Assembly (NCBI GenBank): GCA_020746105.1
Contig: CM036621.1
Span: forward strand, 45,480,264 to 45,544,263
DNA length: 64,000 bases
Direction: 5' to 3'
Source of the DNA: Trogon surrucura
Taxonomy: Eukaryota; Chordata; Aves; Trogoniformes; Trogonidae
Shown here: one piece after another, positions 26,480-38,288 of the stretch
How positions within the stretch are numbered: position 1 is the first letter of the stretch
Layout of the letters: every line of letters starts with the position of its first letter
The notes under the pieces: generated by a model
Told to the model about the DNA's origin: nothing
Seen by the model: only the letters and a program-made list of their open reading frames with translations
Databases searched by the model: none
Position numbers and translations under genes: made by a program

Positions 26480-29400
26480 TTGATAGTTACGTTGGCCCAT
26501 CACATTCTGAGTTAGCACGGCTGCCACACGTGAAGTCACTTTTGTGCCACCCATAGAAAATGTTCTGTCTGTTGGCAGAATATATAACATATTGTGATAG
26601 AATCATGAAGTTTCTGGCTGGCAATTACTGTTCAGACTTGGTGCACTCCTACATGTTTAGGTAACAATTGGATTCTCATGTGGAGTGAACACTGACAACA
26701 GTTTTGACCGTGTTTTGGGAGATCTTGGGGGTTTTTTTTTGAGTTTGGTAGGCAGAGAACATCATCACACTGTGTTGCTTTCTCTGTAGACTTCTGCGTA
26801 GGTAATCTCCAGCTAAATCATAGGTAGGTAAAGGCAGTCGGAAGAAAATAAGCTGGTGGCTGCTTTGATTCCCTGGTGAGAGGGATCCATGCTTGTGGAG
26901 TATAAAAGACTGATGAAATCTCCCTTGCTCATAATAAGGTTTGTTCAAATACAGTTTACACTGCTGTGGTTTATTCCACTCAGTGTGAGCATGTTGCTGT
27001 GTCTGTTGAGGCTGTGTTCACAGGGCTGCTGCTGTCACGCTCGCTCCACGCTGTGCCGGGGCACTGCCAGCCGGAGCCCCAGGGCAGGGCAGAGCAGGGC
27101 AGGGCAGGGTTAGCCCTGGAGCTGCAGCTACGGGCAGCGAGGCTGTTGGAGGTTTGTGTGTCATCTCCTGTGGTGTGTTGCAACATGTCCTTGGGGAAGT
27201 GTGGGTGGGTTTTTTACAACCAAGGTATTTGTTGCTCCTTGCTGTCTGCACCGTACACCTTCAGTGTGACTAGTGATAGAGAGCTGTGCCAGAAAGAAAT
27301 GGCCTGAACCAAACAAAGGTGTGGTTGGTTTCTGTTGAGGCTTACCGACAGTGTGCAGAAGCATACGCACGTATGCATGTGCTCTCCACCTACAGAATTA
27401 AAGAAGGGTTTGTTTAACCCTTGTTTAGGCAGATTTAAGTGGAACCGGTGTAAAAAGACTTTCTCTTGGGGAAGTCGCTGTCTTGGGAAGATCGTGATCT
27501 TAAAGTGGAATTGGTAACATCCCCAGGTCTCTGGTATCCTGTCCTTCCTGACAGTCAGTTTTTGTGTCCTACCTCGTGCCAGTAGAGGCCACAGCCACCA
27601 CAGTTGCTGAGCAGGTGTAGCCCCAGCCTTTCTGGGAGAGAAGGAATTTGGGCAGGCTGCTGTACAAGGAGGAGACGGGGTCACTGAGGCAGTTCTAGAG
27701 GAAACCAGCGGGACAAAACCAGGGTGCGGGGGAGCTGAGGGGAAATGGAGGGACTGTAAGTTAACAAAAGGATGGGAACATTTTGGGGAGGGTGGGAGAG
27801 GAAGAAGTAAGAAGTGAAACAGTAAAGATAGAGGAAGAACAGCGCCAAGGAGGGCTGTGCTTGAAACTGGTGCACAACAGGAGAGGCATCTGTCTGGAAA
27901 GAGCCAGCCTGGGCTTGGTCTTACCCGCAAATAGCTGATCACAGCGTGCTTCCTCTTTCAAACTGCAGCTGTGTTGCCTTAAGGAGACTTGATTCAGTTG
28001 AAACACAGGAACTGCTGCAGGAAGAGAGGCGCTGAGGCGTGGGATGACATGGAGGCACAACCACCTCGGACCTGAAGATCAGATCGTGCTGGTGGCGTCC
28101 CGCTGTGCTGCTCCTCGCCTCTGGATGAACTCGTGCCGGTGAAGTCAGTCAGTTGTGTTGCCGAACTGTTCCTACCATGTGCCTTTTGGAAGAAATCTGT
28201 ATACCTCGTTCTGTCTATCAAATGGTGTGCTGAAATTTTGACTTTATAAAGGTAGGTAGGTTGAAATCAATGAACGATTGTTTTCTTTGCACAATTTTAA
28301 CAAATTTCAGCTCTTATGCCTGCCTTTCTTCATACAGCTGGTTTCACAAGCTTCAGAGAGTCTGGTAGCTGTACTGATTGCTGATCATGTATTTCCTGCC
28401 GCAAGGAAAATGCTGGTGACCAGCAGATCATGCTGGGAGCCTTATCGTTGAAAGCAGAATTTCATTCTTCCAAGAGGGTGAAAATGCCAGAAGCTAATTA
28501 TTGCTTAAATTATCTTGTAAATGTGGAAGTATTTTACATGTATTGTTTAAAATTAATGTTTAGCCTTTCAGTTCCTGATATTCAGTCTGTACTGCTACTG
28601 AGTTTGACGCTGATAGCTGACTTTTTTTAATTTAGGAAATAATCTTCCATTAAAGTGCATGTTAAAAACAAGCTAGCGTGAATTGGAGAGGGAATTAAGA
28701 GAAGGGAGTAAGTCGTGGAAATCTGGTGACACAGCAGGACAGTGGGGCTGAGATGTTTTAAAATGGGAGGGTGTAATTCATTCACCCTTCCCTCACTCTG
28801 TTTTTGTTAGGATTTATATGTGGGAGCAAATGTAGGGAGCTGTGCTGTGTGCTAGAAAGTGCCGGTGGTGCTGCATTGTGTGTCACCTTGAAAAAAAAGC
28901 AGAATCTGATTGCTTTTGGGGCTCGTTTACCAACTTTCTTCCAAGCAAGCACTGTAATAATTGATTTCCTGAAACCAATACCATGATAGGTGGAGTAGGA
29001 AACTGTTGCACTTTTTATAAATCATGTGACTACACAGGTCATAGTACAAAAGACAGTACTTTTCCTGGAAATTAAAGGCCATGGCTCTCTCGTTTTCTTT
29101 GTTATAGCAGTCCTCCAGCCTGTCCTCCCATGTAAGTGATGTAAAAGTTGTTTCGGTTTTTTTTTTTCTTACTTGCTGTATTAGTTGTGTCTTTATTAAA
29201 GTGGAAGAAAAAGACAGAAGCAGTTAAACATTATTTTAGTGTGCTGCCTGTATTTACAAACAAACTTGAATGTAGTGCATAGCTGGCATATCTGTTCTAA
29301 CTGCAATAATTTTGTGGGTTTGAAACTTAGAGCTTTAAGATATTACAATGAAAATTCCCCTTTCCACAAAGATTCACTTTTCTAAGCGCATGCCTTGTAT

Positions 29401-30090
29401 CTTAAAAGGCTAGATTTATGTGAGAAAGAAGGTAACTTCATAACTAGCTACCAAGAAAGTATTCTTCTCTTTCCTATGCAGGTATAAAAATATAAAATTG
29501 ATCTGAGATCACCGAGTCGTGAGGTTAAGCACATATGATTCAATCACATATGATTTGTGGTGATACCTGCTGAACGGTATGGGTTCTAGTCTGCTGAAAA
29601 GTGCAGTTCGAATGAATTTAAAGAAAACAGTATTTAGGAGCGGAGCATGAGTTGTATGTGCTGCACCGCCGTGCATGTTTTGCTGTTGTATCAGGGGGTT
29701 TTGGTAGATAAAGGTTTAAGATTCAATCGTATGTTCATTCTTGCTAACTAACAGAACGCTGACCATGGGCAAGGGCACGCCACAACAAGGTACAGCTTTG
29801 CTGTAGCACAGTCCTTTGAGGAGAGAGAAGTGCAATTGTCTGCTATTTTTATTTTAAATATATTTCCAGTAGGACTGATTGAGTTAGTCAGCTGGACTAC
29901 TCTGGAGTTACTAGCCCTGCGATTGGAACATTAACAGATTTACAGTAGCAGTGTCCTGGATTGAGCAAAATAGAACCAATTCTGTGTAGTGATGTTACTT
30001 TTCAGCTCAGTCTCCACTTGCAAGGCTACACTTTCTGGAGTTGGCAGCGTGGTTTTGCAGACAGTGTCTGCTACTAGAAGTGATACCACC
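26480..30090. other. CASP10 - CASP8-type gene intergenic region
   Basis: No supported coding gene. 27020-28200 is locally richer in G+C and carries a 242-codon minus-strand frame (27214-27942) with no recognisable domain, plus imperfect GGGCA repeats at 27080-27112. This part might hold a noncoding first exon or an RNA gene, but I see no clear splice pattern. The remainder is AT-rich. Confidence 0.4.
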
Positions 30091-30095
30091 TGATT

Positions 30096-30739
30096 TGTAG
30101 TTACTGCCTAGGACAGAAATGCAGAGAGGCTTTTGCTTGTACTTATTCCTGTAATGGCCGAGGTCACTGCTGCACGTTGTGTGCCATGCTGGGCATGCCG
30201 GGAAGAAGTAAAAGGGTCATAAGGAAGTAAAAAGGTGGTGCCTCCAGTGAGTAACAGACAGGACAGCTGGCCAACAAGAGCATTCCATTCCATATTACGC
30301 CATATTCTGATACGTCATGTTCAGTATAAAACTGAGGAGTCACGGGAGTTAAGGTTCTTCTTCAATGGCCGCCATCTGAGGAGGGCTCTGTCCCACCATG
30401 TGCCTCTGATCCCGATCCCGAGTTCCTGAATCCAGCCCCTGTGCCTGGTTCCGCTCTGCTGCTGAGCCTGGGGCTGCCCCGGTGCCGTCTGCTCTCCAGT
30501 GTGAGTGGGGGTTGCTCTCGGGGAGGGAGTCAACTTTGATATTGTTTTATATATGTACGTATGTATGTATGTATGTATGTATATAGGGGTTTTTTACTGT
30601 TTTTTTACTAAAGCTGTTTAGTTTTGTTTTCCAGTCCGTAGCTTTCTGTGCCTCATTTTCTTTTCCTTCCCGTTTGAGGAGGGAGAGCGGTTAAAGGGCA
30701 TCTCTCAGCGTTCCGTGGCAGGCCCAGGCCAAACCCTCA
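30096..30739 (+). mobile_element. Solo LTR of an avian endogenous retrovirus (fossil)
   Basis: About 640 bp begins TGTAG and ends ACCCTCA, the TG...CA limits of an LTR. A TATA-like GTATAAAAC lies near 30326, followed by a leader with GGCCGCCATCT, a (GTAT)n run and a T-rich R/U5-like part. No internal viral genes flank it, so it looks like a solo LTR left by recombination. The layout resembles avian ERV LTRs as I remember them; the family (ERVL or ERVK type) is uncertain and the ends are approximate. Moderate divergence suggests an old, inactive copy. Confidence 0.55.
30548..30585. repeat. (GTAT)n microsatellite inside the LTR
   Basis: Tandem GTAT units within the LTR-like segment. Confidence 0.8.
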
Positions 30740-31440
30740 AGAAGCAGTAACATTAAAATAGGTTTCCTAATATTCCAGTAGTGTAAGAGTAGGGAGTTTT
30801 GATTTGCTATTGTCAACTTTTCCTGTGTCCAGTGAGGTTAACAGGGCAAGAGAACTTGACTGGCTGCGTTTCTATAGACTTTCTCTTCAGAGATTCCTGA
30901 GTGTCTTAGACTTAAGGTAGATGGAATGAAGTGGCAAATGGTTCTCTTACTGGAGAAACAGCAGAGGCAAGACTTTTAAGTGTTAGGGTGAGACAGTTGG
31001 AAAGCTTGCGCTGGGTATTTTCTTATTTTCTCTTGTGCTCAAAAGTTGAACCGGTAAGCAAAGTTTAATATTTCTAAAGTTGATGGAGGTGGTGGTGGAG
31101 AAGGGAGATGGTGTTTGATGCTCAGTAAAACAGAGCTAGTTTGACAAGAATTGTCCTGACGTTTTTAAAAGGGGTTGACATGATCTGTATTTTATTTGAG
31201 TATTACGAAATGATTGAGAGCTGGGAACCGAGCTTTAATTGATGCAGATAATCCAAAACAGGAAGAGGTGCCCTGGCTATGCTGACCAGGGTCAGAAGCA
31301 GTGTATAAAGAAAGGAGAAGCCAGATAGTTTAGAAGAGTTCTACCCACGTGGACCCATATCTTTGTCATGATCTAAAACCTTTATCTTTGTTGTGGTGTA
31401 AAACCTGGCAGTCTCATTTACCGCATAGTCTGTGTTTCAG

Positions 31441-31534
31441 AACTGCAGATAGTTCTTGCTCCCAAATGGCATCAACCCCCACGCCGAAGAACAAACCCAA
31501 AATGAAACCGAAACGGCAGCAGCCTCCCGGGATT
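31441..31534 (+). other. Candidate 5' exon of the CASP8-type gene
   Basis: A good acceptor (TGTGTTTCAG) at 31440 and a donor-like GTACGT at 31535 bracket 94 bases. An ATG at 31466 opens a Lys/Pro-rich frame (MASTPTPKNKPKMKPK). If spliced to 31830, that frame meets a stop just ahead of the real start codon, so it would act as a short upstream ORF. It may instead be no exon at all. Confidence 0.3.
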
Positions 31535-31848
31535 GTACGTCCTGTATATCCATACTTCCTGCTGTCTAGACACACCATAGGAAGCATGAATGGTCTGTGA
31601 CTTTCTCGGACAATTTCACTTACTACAGAGTTTTTTATATTCCTTGTGAAGTCTTGAGAACCAGAAGAGCTAAACATCAAAGCTGTGATTGCATTACAGC
31701 CTCTGTCTGCTGAAGTACTTTTGATTGCCTGGATTTATTTTGGTCTGCTCTACCTGGTGTGATACCTTTTCTATCACGTTGTTGCACTACTGTCACTGAC
31801 AAATGAAATCAACTTCTGTTTGTGTTTAGATCCGAATCTTGATGTGAA

Positions 31849-34800
31849 ATGAGTACAGACTTCCAGAAACTCCTTTTTCACATTTCTGAGGCTTTGGTCA
31901 CAGACAACCTGGCAGCTCTGAAGTTCCTGAGCGTGGACCACATCCCCATGAGGAGGCTGGAAGCCATCCATGAGCCCAAGGCCTTCTTAGAAGCGCTGCA
32001 GGAGAAAGACATGATCAGTGAGGGGAACCTGTCCTTCCTGCGGGAGCTGCTCTACCGGATCAATCGGAGGGACATCCTGGCTGCCCACCTGGACTGCAGC
32101 GGAGCGAAGGTGGAGAGAGAGCTTCAGATCCCAGGCAGGGCAAAGGTGTCAGCCTACAGGTGAGCACAGAAGTTGTAAACCTTTGCGTGCAAAAAGCACG
32201 GCAGTTCTGTCCTGTGCTGTCTTGTTTTCTGTCTGCACTATGGCCTTATGAATATCCCAGCACAACTGTACTTACTTCAGCGTGAATACCTGCCACTGTG
32301 AGTTTTAAATTTTGCGGTTTAAATGTGTAATTGTGGTGTTTACTTCTCATGGATTTCTTAGTTGGCCTTTTTCTGCTCTTTATTGCCAGACAACTGCTGT
32401 ATGAAATTGCAGAGGACTTGGCTTCAGACGATGTGAAGAGCGTGAAGTTACTGCTCCAAAAAAAAATACCAAAGAACAAGCTCCAGGATAATGCTGTATG
32501 CAAAGTGATTTTGATAAGTTTCTTGCAAGTTCAGAGTCTGCTAGTTCTTGTGAGAAGAGGGGAAAGAGAAGCAGTCTGCTCTCACTAAAGGCAGTTGTTG
32601 AAAGGATTGTGATGTTTGCTGATAGCTGCTCTGTGAAAGAATGGACCCTCTTTTTTCACATTTTATCTTTTCTCTGTGCTTTTTTGCTCTCCTGTTTCTA
32701 TTTTCTCTCCACTGCCTGTCACCTAATCTTTTCTTGCAAAGTCCATCATGGTCTTCCTTTTGTCTTTTCTTGACTTTTATAAGCCATTTGTACGTGTGCT
32801 GTATCTGGGAAGAGTCATGTTTGCTGGAGAAAAAACAGTATTTTGGAGACAGAAAATGAAGTTCTAATGTGAGTTCAACCACAATTTTTTTTGTGTCATT
32901 GGGTGTATTTTCTTCTTTGCTGTAATTTGGGGTAACAGCATTTTCTTAACTCCCCCGCGAAAGTATTAAGAGGTTTCATGAGCTAGTTTAATACTTGTGT
33001 TGTAAATAGTGAACAGTGTTATAAAACTTGGTATTATTAAGAAGCATCCTTAAAAGTACTATTTGTATTGCGATGCCTGCATGAAAATTAGCAGCCTTAC
33101 CTCCAACTTGGTGGACTATTGAGCTTTAAAAAACAAAATTAGCCCTGAACACCTTTTCTGTAGTAGAAAATGTAAAACGTCACAGAAAAGCTAAATGGCT
33201 TAAGAGCACTTCCTCTGAACACAGGGGCCTACCAGGATGCCGTGTTGTTACCCACGTCAGTGCTTTGCGCTGTCAGAACAAAGTCTTAACCTCATTGTTG
33301 TGTTTCTTGAGTTTGAGTTGGGAGGAAAAAGAAATTGGTCCGTAGCTGACCCGTCTCTGGGAATGAGGGTGGTATCTTCTGCTGTTTTCAGAAGTGCTGG
33401 TACTACAGTTATTGAAGGTCACTCTGAGCTTGGGTTATGTGTTTTTGTTTTACCAGTCAATGTTGCAGGTCTTCCTGGAAATGGAAAGACTTGTGATAAT
33501 TAAAGAAGATAACCTCACAGTGCTGAAAGAGATATTTAAGGAATTTAGAGTTGACATAAAGAAAAAAATTGATACCTATGAAGAAAGAAAAAAAGGTAAA
33601 TTATTTAATGTGCTGTTTCAGAGAAAAAACTTAGAGATTTTTGTGATTTTTGTGGCAGCTTAGGAGTCCAGAGTTAAGAGAGAGGCCTTACGGTATCTTA
33701 GGATAGGCAGAGCAGCTTTTGGTACCCGTGATTTCTGAAGTTTTCTTGTACCTCGTTTTTCCATCAGACCTTTTTGTGTATCTCCTTGAAGTATGTTCTT
33801 TGCCTTGTAAATGGTCTGCTTCTCCCTCCCCTTTGCCTTAAAGGCAATTTTTTATTTCAGGAACCAGTTCCAATTCTGGTTTTGGACCAGCAGAGCTTTT
33901 CAGCCACTGAAAGAGGCAGATTGCCAGAATTATTTTTGGTTGGCCAGGCTGTTTGCTCTTAGTCAGAGGAGAAGTCCCTGAAGACCAGGTACTTGGCTAA
34001 AGCGTAACTGTTAGCTTTCTGCACCACCTGCACCAGATGTGAAATTTCAAGGACTTCCACGTATCTGGGCTGTTGTAGCTCAGGTAGCGGATTCTGACAT
34101 CACGGCTGAGCCTTACTCTTTGGGAAACAGGATGTGTCAACCAACATCGACTGACACCTTTTAAATTTTTTCCCCAGAACCTCCTTTTGGATGACTCAGG
34201 ACATGTGTTTTCTTAGACACATCTACACAGCCCATTCAGTTCCCTGTGGAGATACTAACTGGTTTTCCCAGCACGTCTTTGTGACGCTGACCTGTGCTCG
34301 TGTCTCTAAAAGAGCAGAAGCAAATTGCCAAGGGTGGCTAGTCAAAACAAGCCCCGTGGCAGGGGAATTGATTTTTAGTAGTATAGTTGTCATTTTGTCC
34401 CCCTTGATAAGTAGAAAAAAGAGCACGTCTCACGCATCTTGTTCCCCTGACAATTAGCTTCCGCTTCGATCCATCCGTGTAACGTGTAAAAGGGCTGCTG
34501 TGATGGACTTCCTTGGGCAGCGTCATGGGTTTGATGATTTCTTAGTTCAGGCAGTTGCATTCAAGGAAGTGTTTTGTTTCTTTGAGGAGATCTTCCCATA
34601 CGCTGGTGTTCTGCGTCACTGGTGTGTCCACCCAAACAGTAAAGTTCTCCAGAGAAGAGGCAATGGCCTCAGAAGTAAATGAACTGGCTGTAGTGTGCTC
34701 CTCTGTGCAAAAATGGGTCGCTTCTTTTGCTTACGTATCCTACAGTGGAAATGTTAGTGAATGGCTTGCCTATGGTGACTGCTCGCCTTCAGCCTTTTAT

Positions 34801-37800
34801 TGATTGCATCTTGCTGCCAGTAAAAGAGGAGAGAAGAAATGGAGCAGAGCTCCCCACAGCTTCAGTAACCAGCAGCCTCTGAAACTGGAACCCTGCTTGG
34901 CCCAGCTCTACAAAATGATATCGTCTCCACCTCACTCCTTGTACTGTTTGGGGTTTTTTTTTGGTGTTGAAATATGCACAGTGGAAGATTATCTTATTAA
35001 AGTGTCCTGTTTATCTTCTCCCTCTCAGAAAATGATTCTAAGAGCGAGCTCCGCTATCCAGTGTCTGGGTCTGTGCATCTACCAGGACAAGGGGCAGAGG
35101 GGGAGACACCGCACCAGGTGAGAAATACCTCAAGATTACCTTCAGAGTATTTATAAATTCCTGGGAGCGATCATAAATTCTTAAGACTAAGCAGGCAGAA
35201 GAGCTGAAGGGGAAGGGTTTTGGTTTTTATGCAGCTTTGGAGCGATTCCTATTTTCAAAACCAGACAAAGCCTTGTTCTTATGTGAGGATCTGTCTGTCA
35301 GCAACCTTTTAAGCAAGAAATGAAGGAATAGCTGTTGTGTGCAGAAAACCAGTCTTAACAATAACGGGGACGGCGACATTAAAGTCCTGTCTGGGATACT
35401 CCTGGACAGATGGGAAGGGAACAGCACTAGAAATCACAAAGACTCACAAGAACTCACAGAGGGAATGGTAGGGTGCAGGAACTTTTCCTCCGCACACACA
35501 AATTTGTGTTTCTGGGTACTCACTTTCTCCCGTGCCAAAATCGTATCCTAGCCACAGAGAGGGAGGAGGAGGGATTGGGGGAGACAAAGCAGATCCCTCT
35601 CTGCTGTAGCTAGCTTGTATTCTTAGGCTTTTCCTTTCTTCTGTCTTGGCCCTCATTATATTTTTTTTGCACTTGGCACTGCTTTCTTATCTGCTTTCTT
35701 TGTTTTTACAGCCTGAGGAAACATATAAGATGAAGAATAACCCCCATGGTTACTGTGTGATTCTTAACAACTATAGGTTTAAAAATCCATATGAAGTCAG
35801 ACAAGGAACAGAGGAAGATGGAGGTAAGTACTTTTAAAAGCAAATTACTCATTTGTTTTTTAATCTGATAATTCTCTGAAAGAATTACCTAATCTTTCCT
35901 GTGAAGAAGAATCCTGTCCACTGAGCTCCTTTGCCTCCAGAGTAACTGGAATGACAGTGTAGAAACGTGAAATATGCCACTTCGAGCTGTTGAGCTGAAG
36001 GCTTAAAGAAGGAACTGTTGGGGGTTGGACTAGATGATCCTTGAGGTCCCTTCCAACCTTTAACATTCTGTGATTCTGTGATTCTGTGATTCTGTTCTAG
36101 GTAAAAAGCATCATCTTAATTGGTCGTATGTACCAAATAGTGAAGGAGGGATTACTATTCCACCTCTTCACTTTTTGATTGCTGATAATTCTTAGCTATC
36201 ATGGTGTAGTATTTGTAAGTAAGTCCTTAAACTCTCAAATAAATGCTCCTGCTTTATAATTTTCCTTAAAGCCTGTCTTCTTGCAAGAGTCACTTTTAAA
36301 ATAAAGTAAAATCTGTTCCGTGAAGGCACACGTCACTGACACTTTAACTGCATCCAGCCTGCCTACAGACTGCTTGCTTCCCAGCTACTGGCTCACACTG
36401 CCCACACACCTAAATCAGCATTCGCTGGCATTTGTCACCGGGTCACCCTGCCTTCCTTCTTGCTGAAGTGATCATTCTCACAGAATGAGGGACCTCCTTC
36501 ATTGAAGTGTGGCAGAATTTGTCATTCTGAAGAGGTACCACGTGTTTAACTTGCTTGTTGTTCTTAAGCCTCTGAGGTCACTTCACAGTGCACAGTTAAA
36601 GCTTGCTTGAAGACAGTAAGCTTCACCAGTTTGTACCAATTGTTCCGATAATCTGAAACCTGCTTTGGTTTTAGATACGATGTTTAAACCAGCTGTGTTT
36701 AAAAAAAAAAATGAATTAGACATTTGTGTTTCTCTAACTAGTTTTGGCAAGATAAGGGTCAGTCAGGTGATTTTATTGGTGGGATCTGAACACTTCTGAC
36801 ACTGATGTTTCAGCATCTTCCTTGTCACTGTTTGTGTTTAACAAGTGCCTTCTGACTTGTTTTCCCAGAGACCGTGAAGAGGGTCTTCAGCTGGCTTCAG
36901 TTTGAGACAGATGAGCATGAGGATCTAGAAGCAGAGCAAATGTATGAGACAGTTAAAGAATACAGCAAAAGAGATCATAGCCACATGGACTGTTTTGTTT
37001 GCTTCATTTTGTCACATGGTGAAAAAGATAAAATAACAGGAGTTGATCGCAAGCATGTAAATATTAAAGATTTAGTGTCCTGCTTCAGTGGATCCAATTG
37101 TCCTTCTCTTGCTGGCAAACCCAAGCTGTTTTTCATCCAGGCTTGCCAAGGTTCTGTCGGTCACCCAGCTGTCACAGTAAAAGAAGACTTTTCTGGCTCC
37201 CTGGAGATGGACGCTACCCCTCTGACTTCCATTCCTGACCTGGCTGATATTCTGGTTGGCATGGCTACAGTGGAAGACTACGAGTGCTACCGCGACACAG
37301 AGACCGGCAGTATTTACATTCAATGCCTCTGTGAGAAGTTGGAGTCGCTTTGCCCACTGTAAGTACATTGATTTGATTGTACAATTGGTTTGATTGTACA
37401 TTGGTTTGATCCGTGTGTATCTGGGGTGTTGCAGACGTACATGCTTACACATGCTACGCTGAAACATCAGTGCTTTACGTTTGTGCTATATAACTTTTCA
37501 CCTCCAAGACAAGCGGAGAAAAGTAATTATTCTGAAGGTGGGCATTGTTATTCTTCTACAGATGAACCAAAGCACAAATGACTTCTCCTGGTTTGCCTGT
37601 GGCAGAACCAGGATTGTAATCCTGGAACATTACATACGAATGAGTGTGCATATGTGTGTGCATGTTTTTTAGCATGTCTCGACTTCCAGTGACACCTGAT
37701 GAGAGGTGAATTTATTGGGTGATTACACAGAAAAAAAAAGAGTTTTATTTGGTCATCATTTTCATTGTTGCCTCCCTTCCATCCCCATCATAAACTTGAT

Positions 37801-38288
37801 GTAGAAAATAGAATTTCTTCTCTGACATCACTCACTTGCTCATGGTGTCCAGAAGAGGGCACGGAGAATGGTTTGGTTCTGTTAATGAACTCTTCTGACA
37901 GTAACCAAAGCAGGGGACTGCCTTTGCTGGTAAAGTGATGCTACACAGGGGTTGCTTTTATTCCCCCAAACACACAGACTTCTGTGGTTACACAATGGAG
38001 TGTGCGATTCCAGTGACAGGCAGGATGAGGGGAAGACACTACCCTTCCCTGAGATCCCACTTTGTTGGAGCAAGCATAGATCAGCTTCTTGGCCTAACTG
38101 CAGCTTCCATGTAAGTCAGTGTAACTTTTCCTCATTTTTATTCAAGCCGCAAAGATCTCTTAACCATCCTGACAGAAGTGAACAAGGAAGTGGGAAGAAA
38201 AGTATTAAAGGGATGTAAGCAGATGCCGAAGATAACATCAACCCTACGGAAGCAACTGATCTTCCAAGTTCCACATTTCCACAGCTGA
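31849..38288 (+). CDS. CASP8: Caspase-8-type initiator caspase (CASP8 or CASP18)
   Basis: Initiator protease recruited to FADD; cleaves after Asp to start apoptosis. Seven coding exons: 31849-32159, 32390-32495, 33457-33595, 35029-35117, 35712-35823, 36869-37358, 38147-38288; phases join, giving 462 aa (human CASP8 479). DED1 is residues 1-80 (LKFLSVDHIP, INRRDIL) and DED2 about 104-185 (QLLYEIAEDL); both align closely with human CASP8. The protease domain starts near 220 (HGYCVILNN). Catalytic His302 (ILSHGE) and Cys345 (QACQG) are present, and the interdomain site LEMD (364-367) is identical to human CASP8. Oddities: the pocket segment reads ECYRDTETGSIYIQ where human has VSYRNPAEGTWYIQ (Ser to Cys392, Trp to Ile401); the DED-protease linker has almost no Asp; and a 29-bp duplication rewrites the last codons. 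Birds also carry the CASP8 paralogue CASP18, and I cannot exclude that this is it. The symbol is my best guess; the caspase call is certain. Confidence 0.88.
33861..33911 (+). other. Possible alternative terminal exon (DED-only isoform)
   Basis: A strong acceptor (TTTATTTCAG) ends at 33860. Joined in phase to the exon ending at 33595, it adds about 16 residues beginning GTSSNSGFGPAELF and then a stop. This would make a tandem-DED protein without protease, comparable to known short CASP8 or c-FLIP isoforms. There is no transcript evidence and no donor is needed. Confidence 0.25.
36018..36095 (+). mobile_element. CR1 LINE 3' end with ATTCTGTG repeats
   Basis: GGGGTTGGACTAGATGATCC, then TTGAGGTCCCTTCCAACC, then four tandem ATTCTGTG-type units: the classic sense-strand 3' terminus of avian CR1. 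The copy is 5'-truncated, noncoding, and lies in the CASP8-type intron between the large- and small-exon parts of the protease domain. The fairly intact terminal repeat suggests it is younger than the other two CR1 pieces. Confidence 0.9.

Noticed and set aside
26594-26615. TGATAGAATCATGAAG, possible CR1 end
   Set aside because: Only a few bases resemble CR1 and the flanks do not match.
27214-27942. 242-codon minus-strand open frame
   Set aside because: Pro/Ser/Leu-rich, no recognised domain, overlapped by other random frames, no splice support.
32541-32882. 113-codon minus-strand frame after CASP8-type exon 2
   Set aside because: Intronic, low-complexity Lys/Arg content, no recognised domain.
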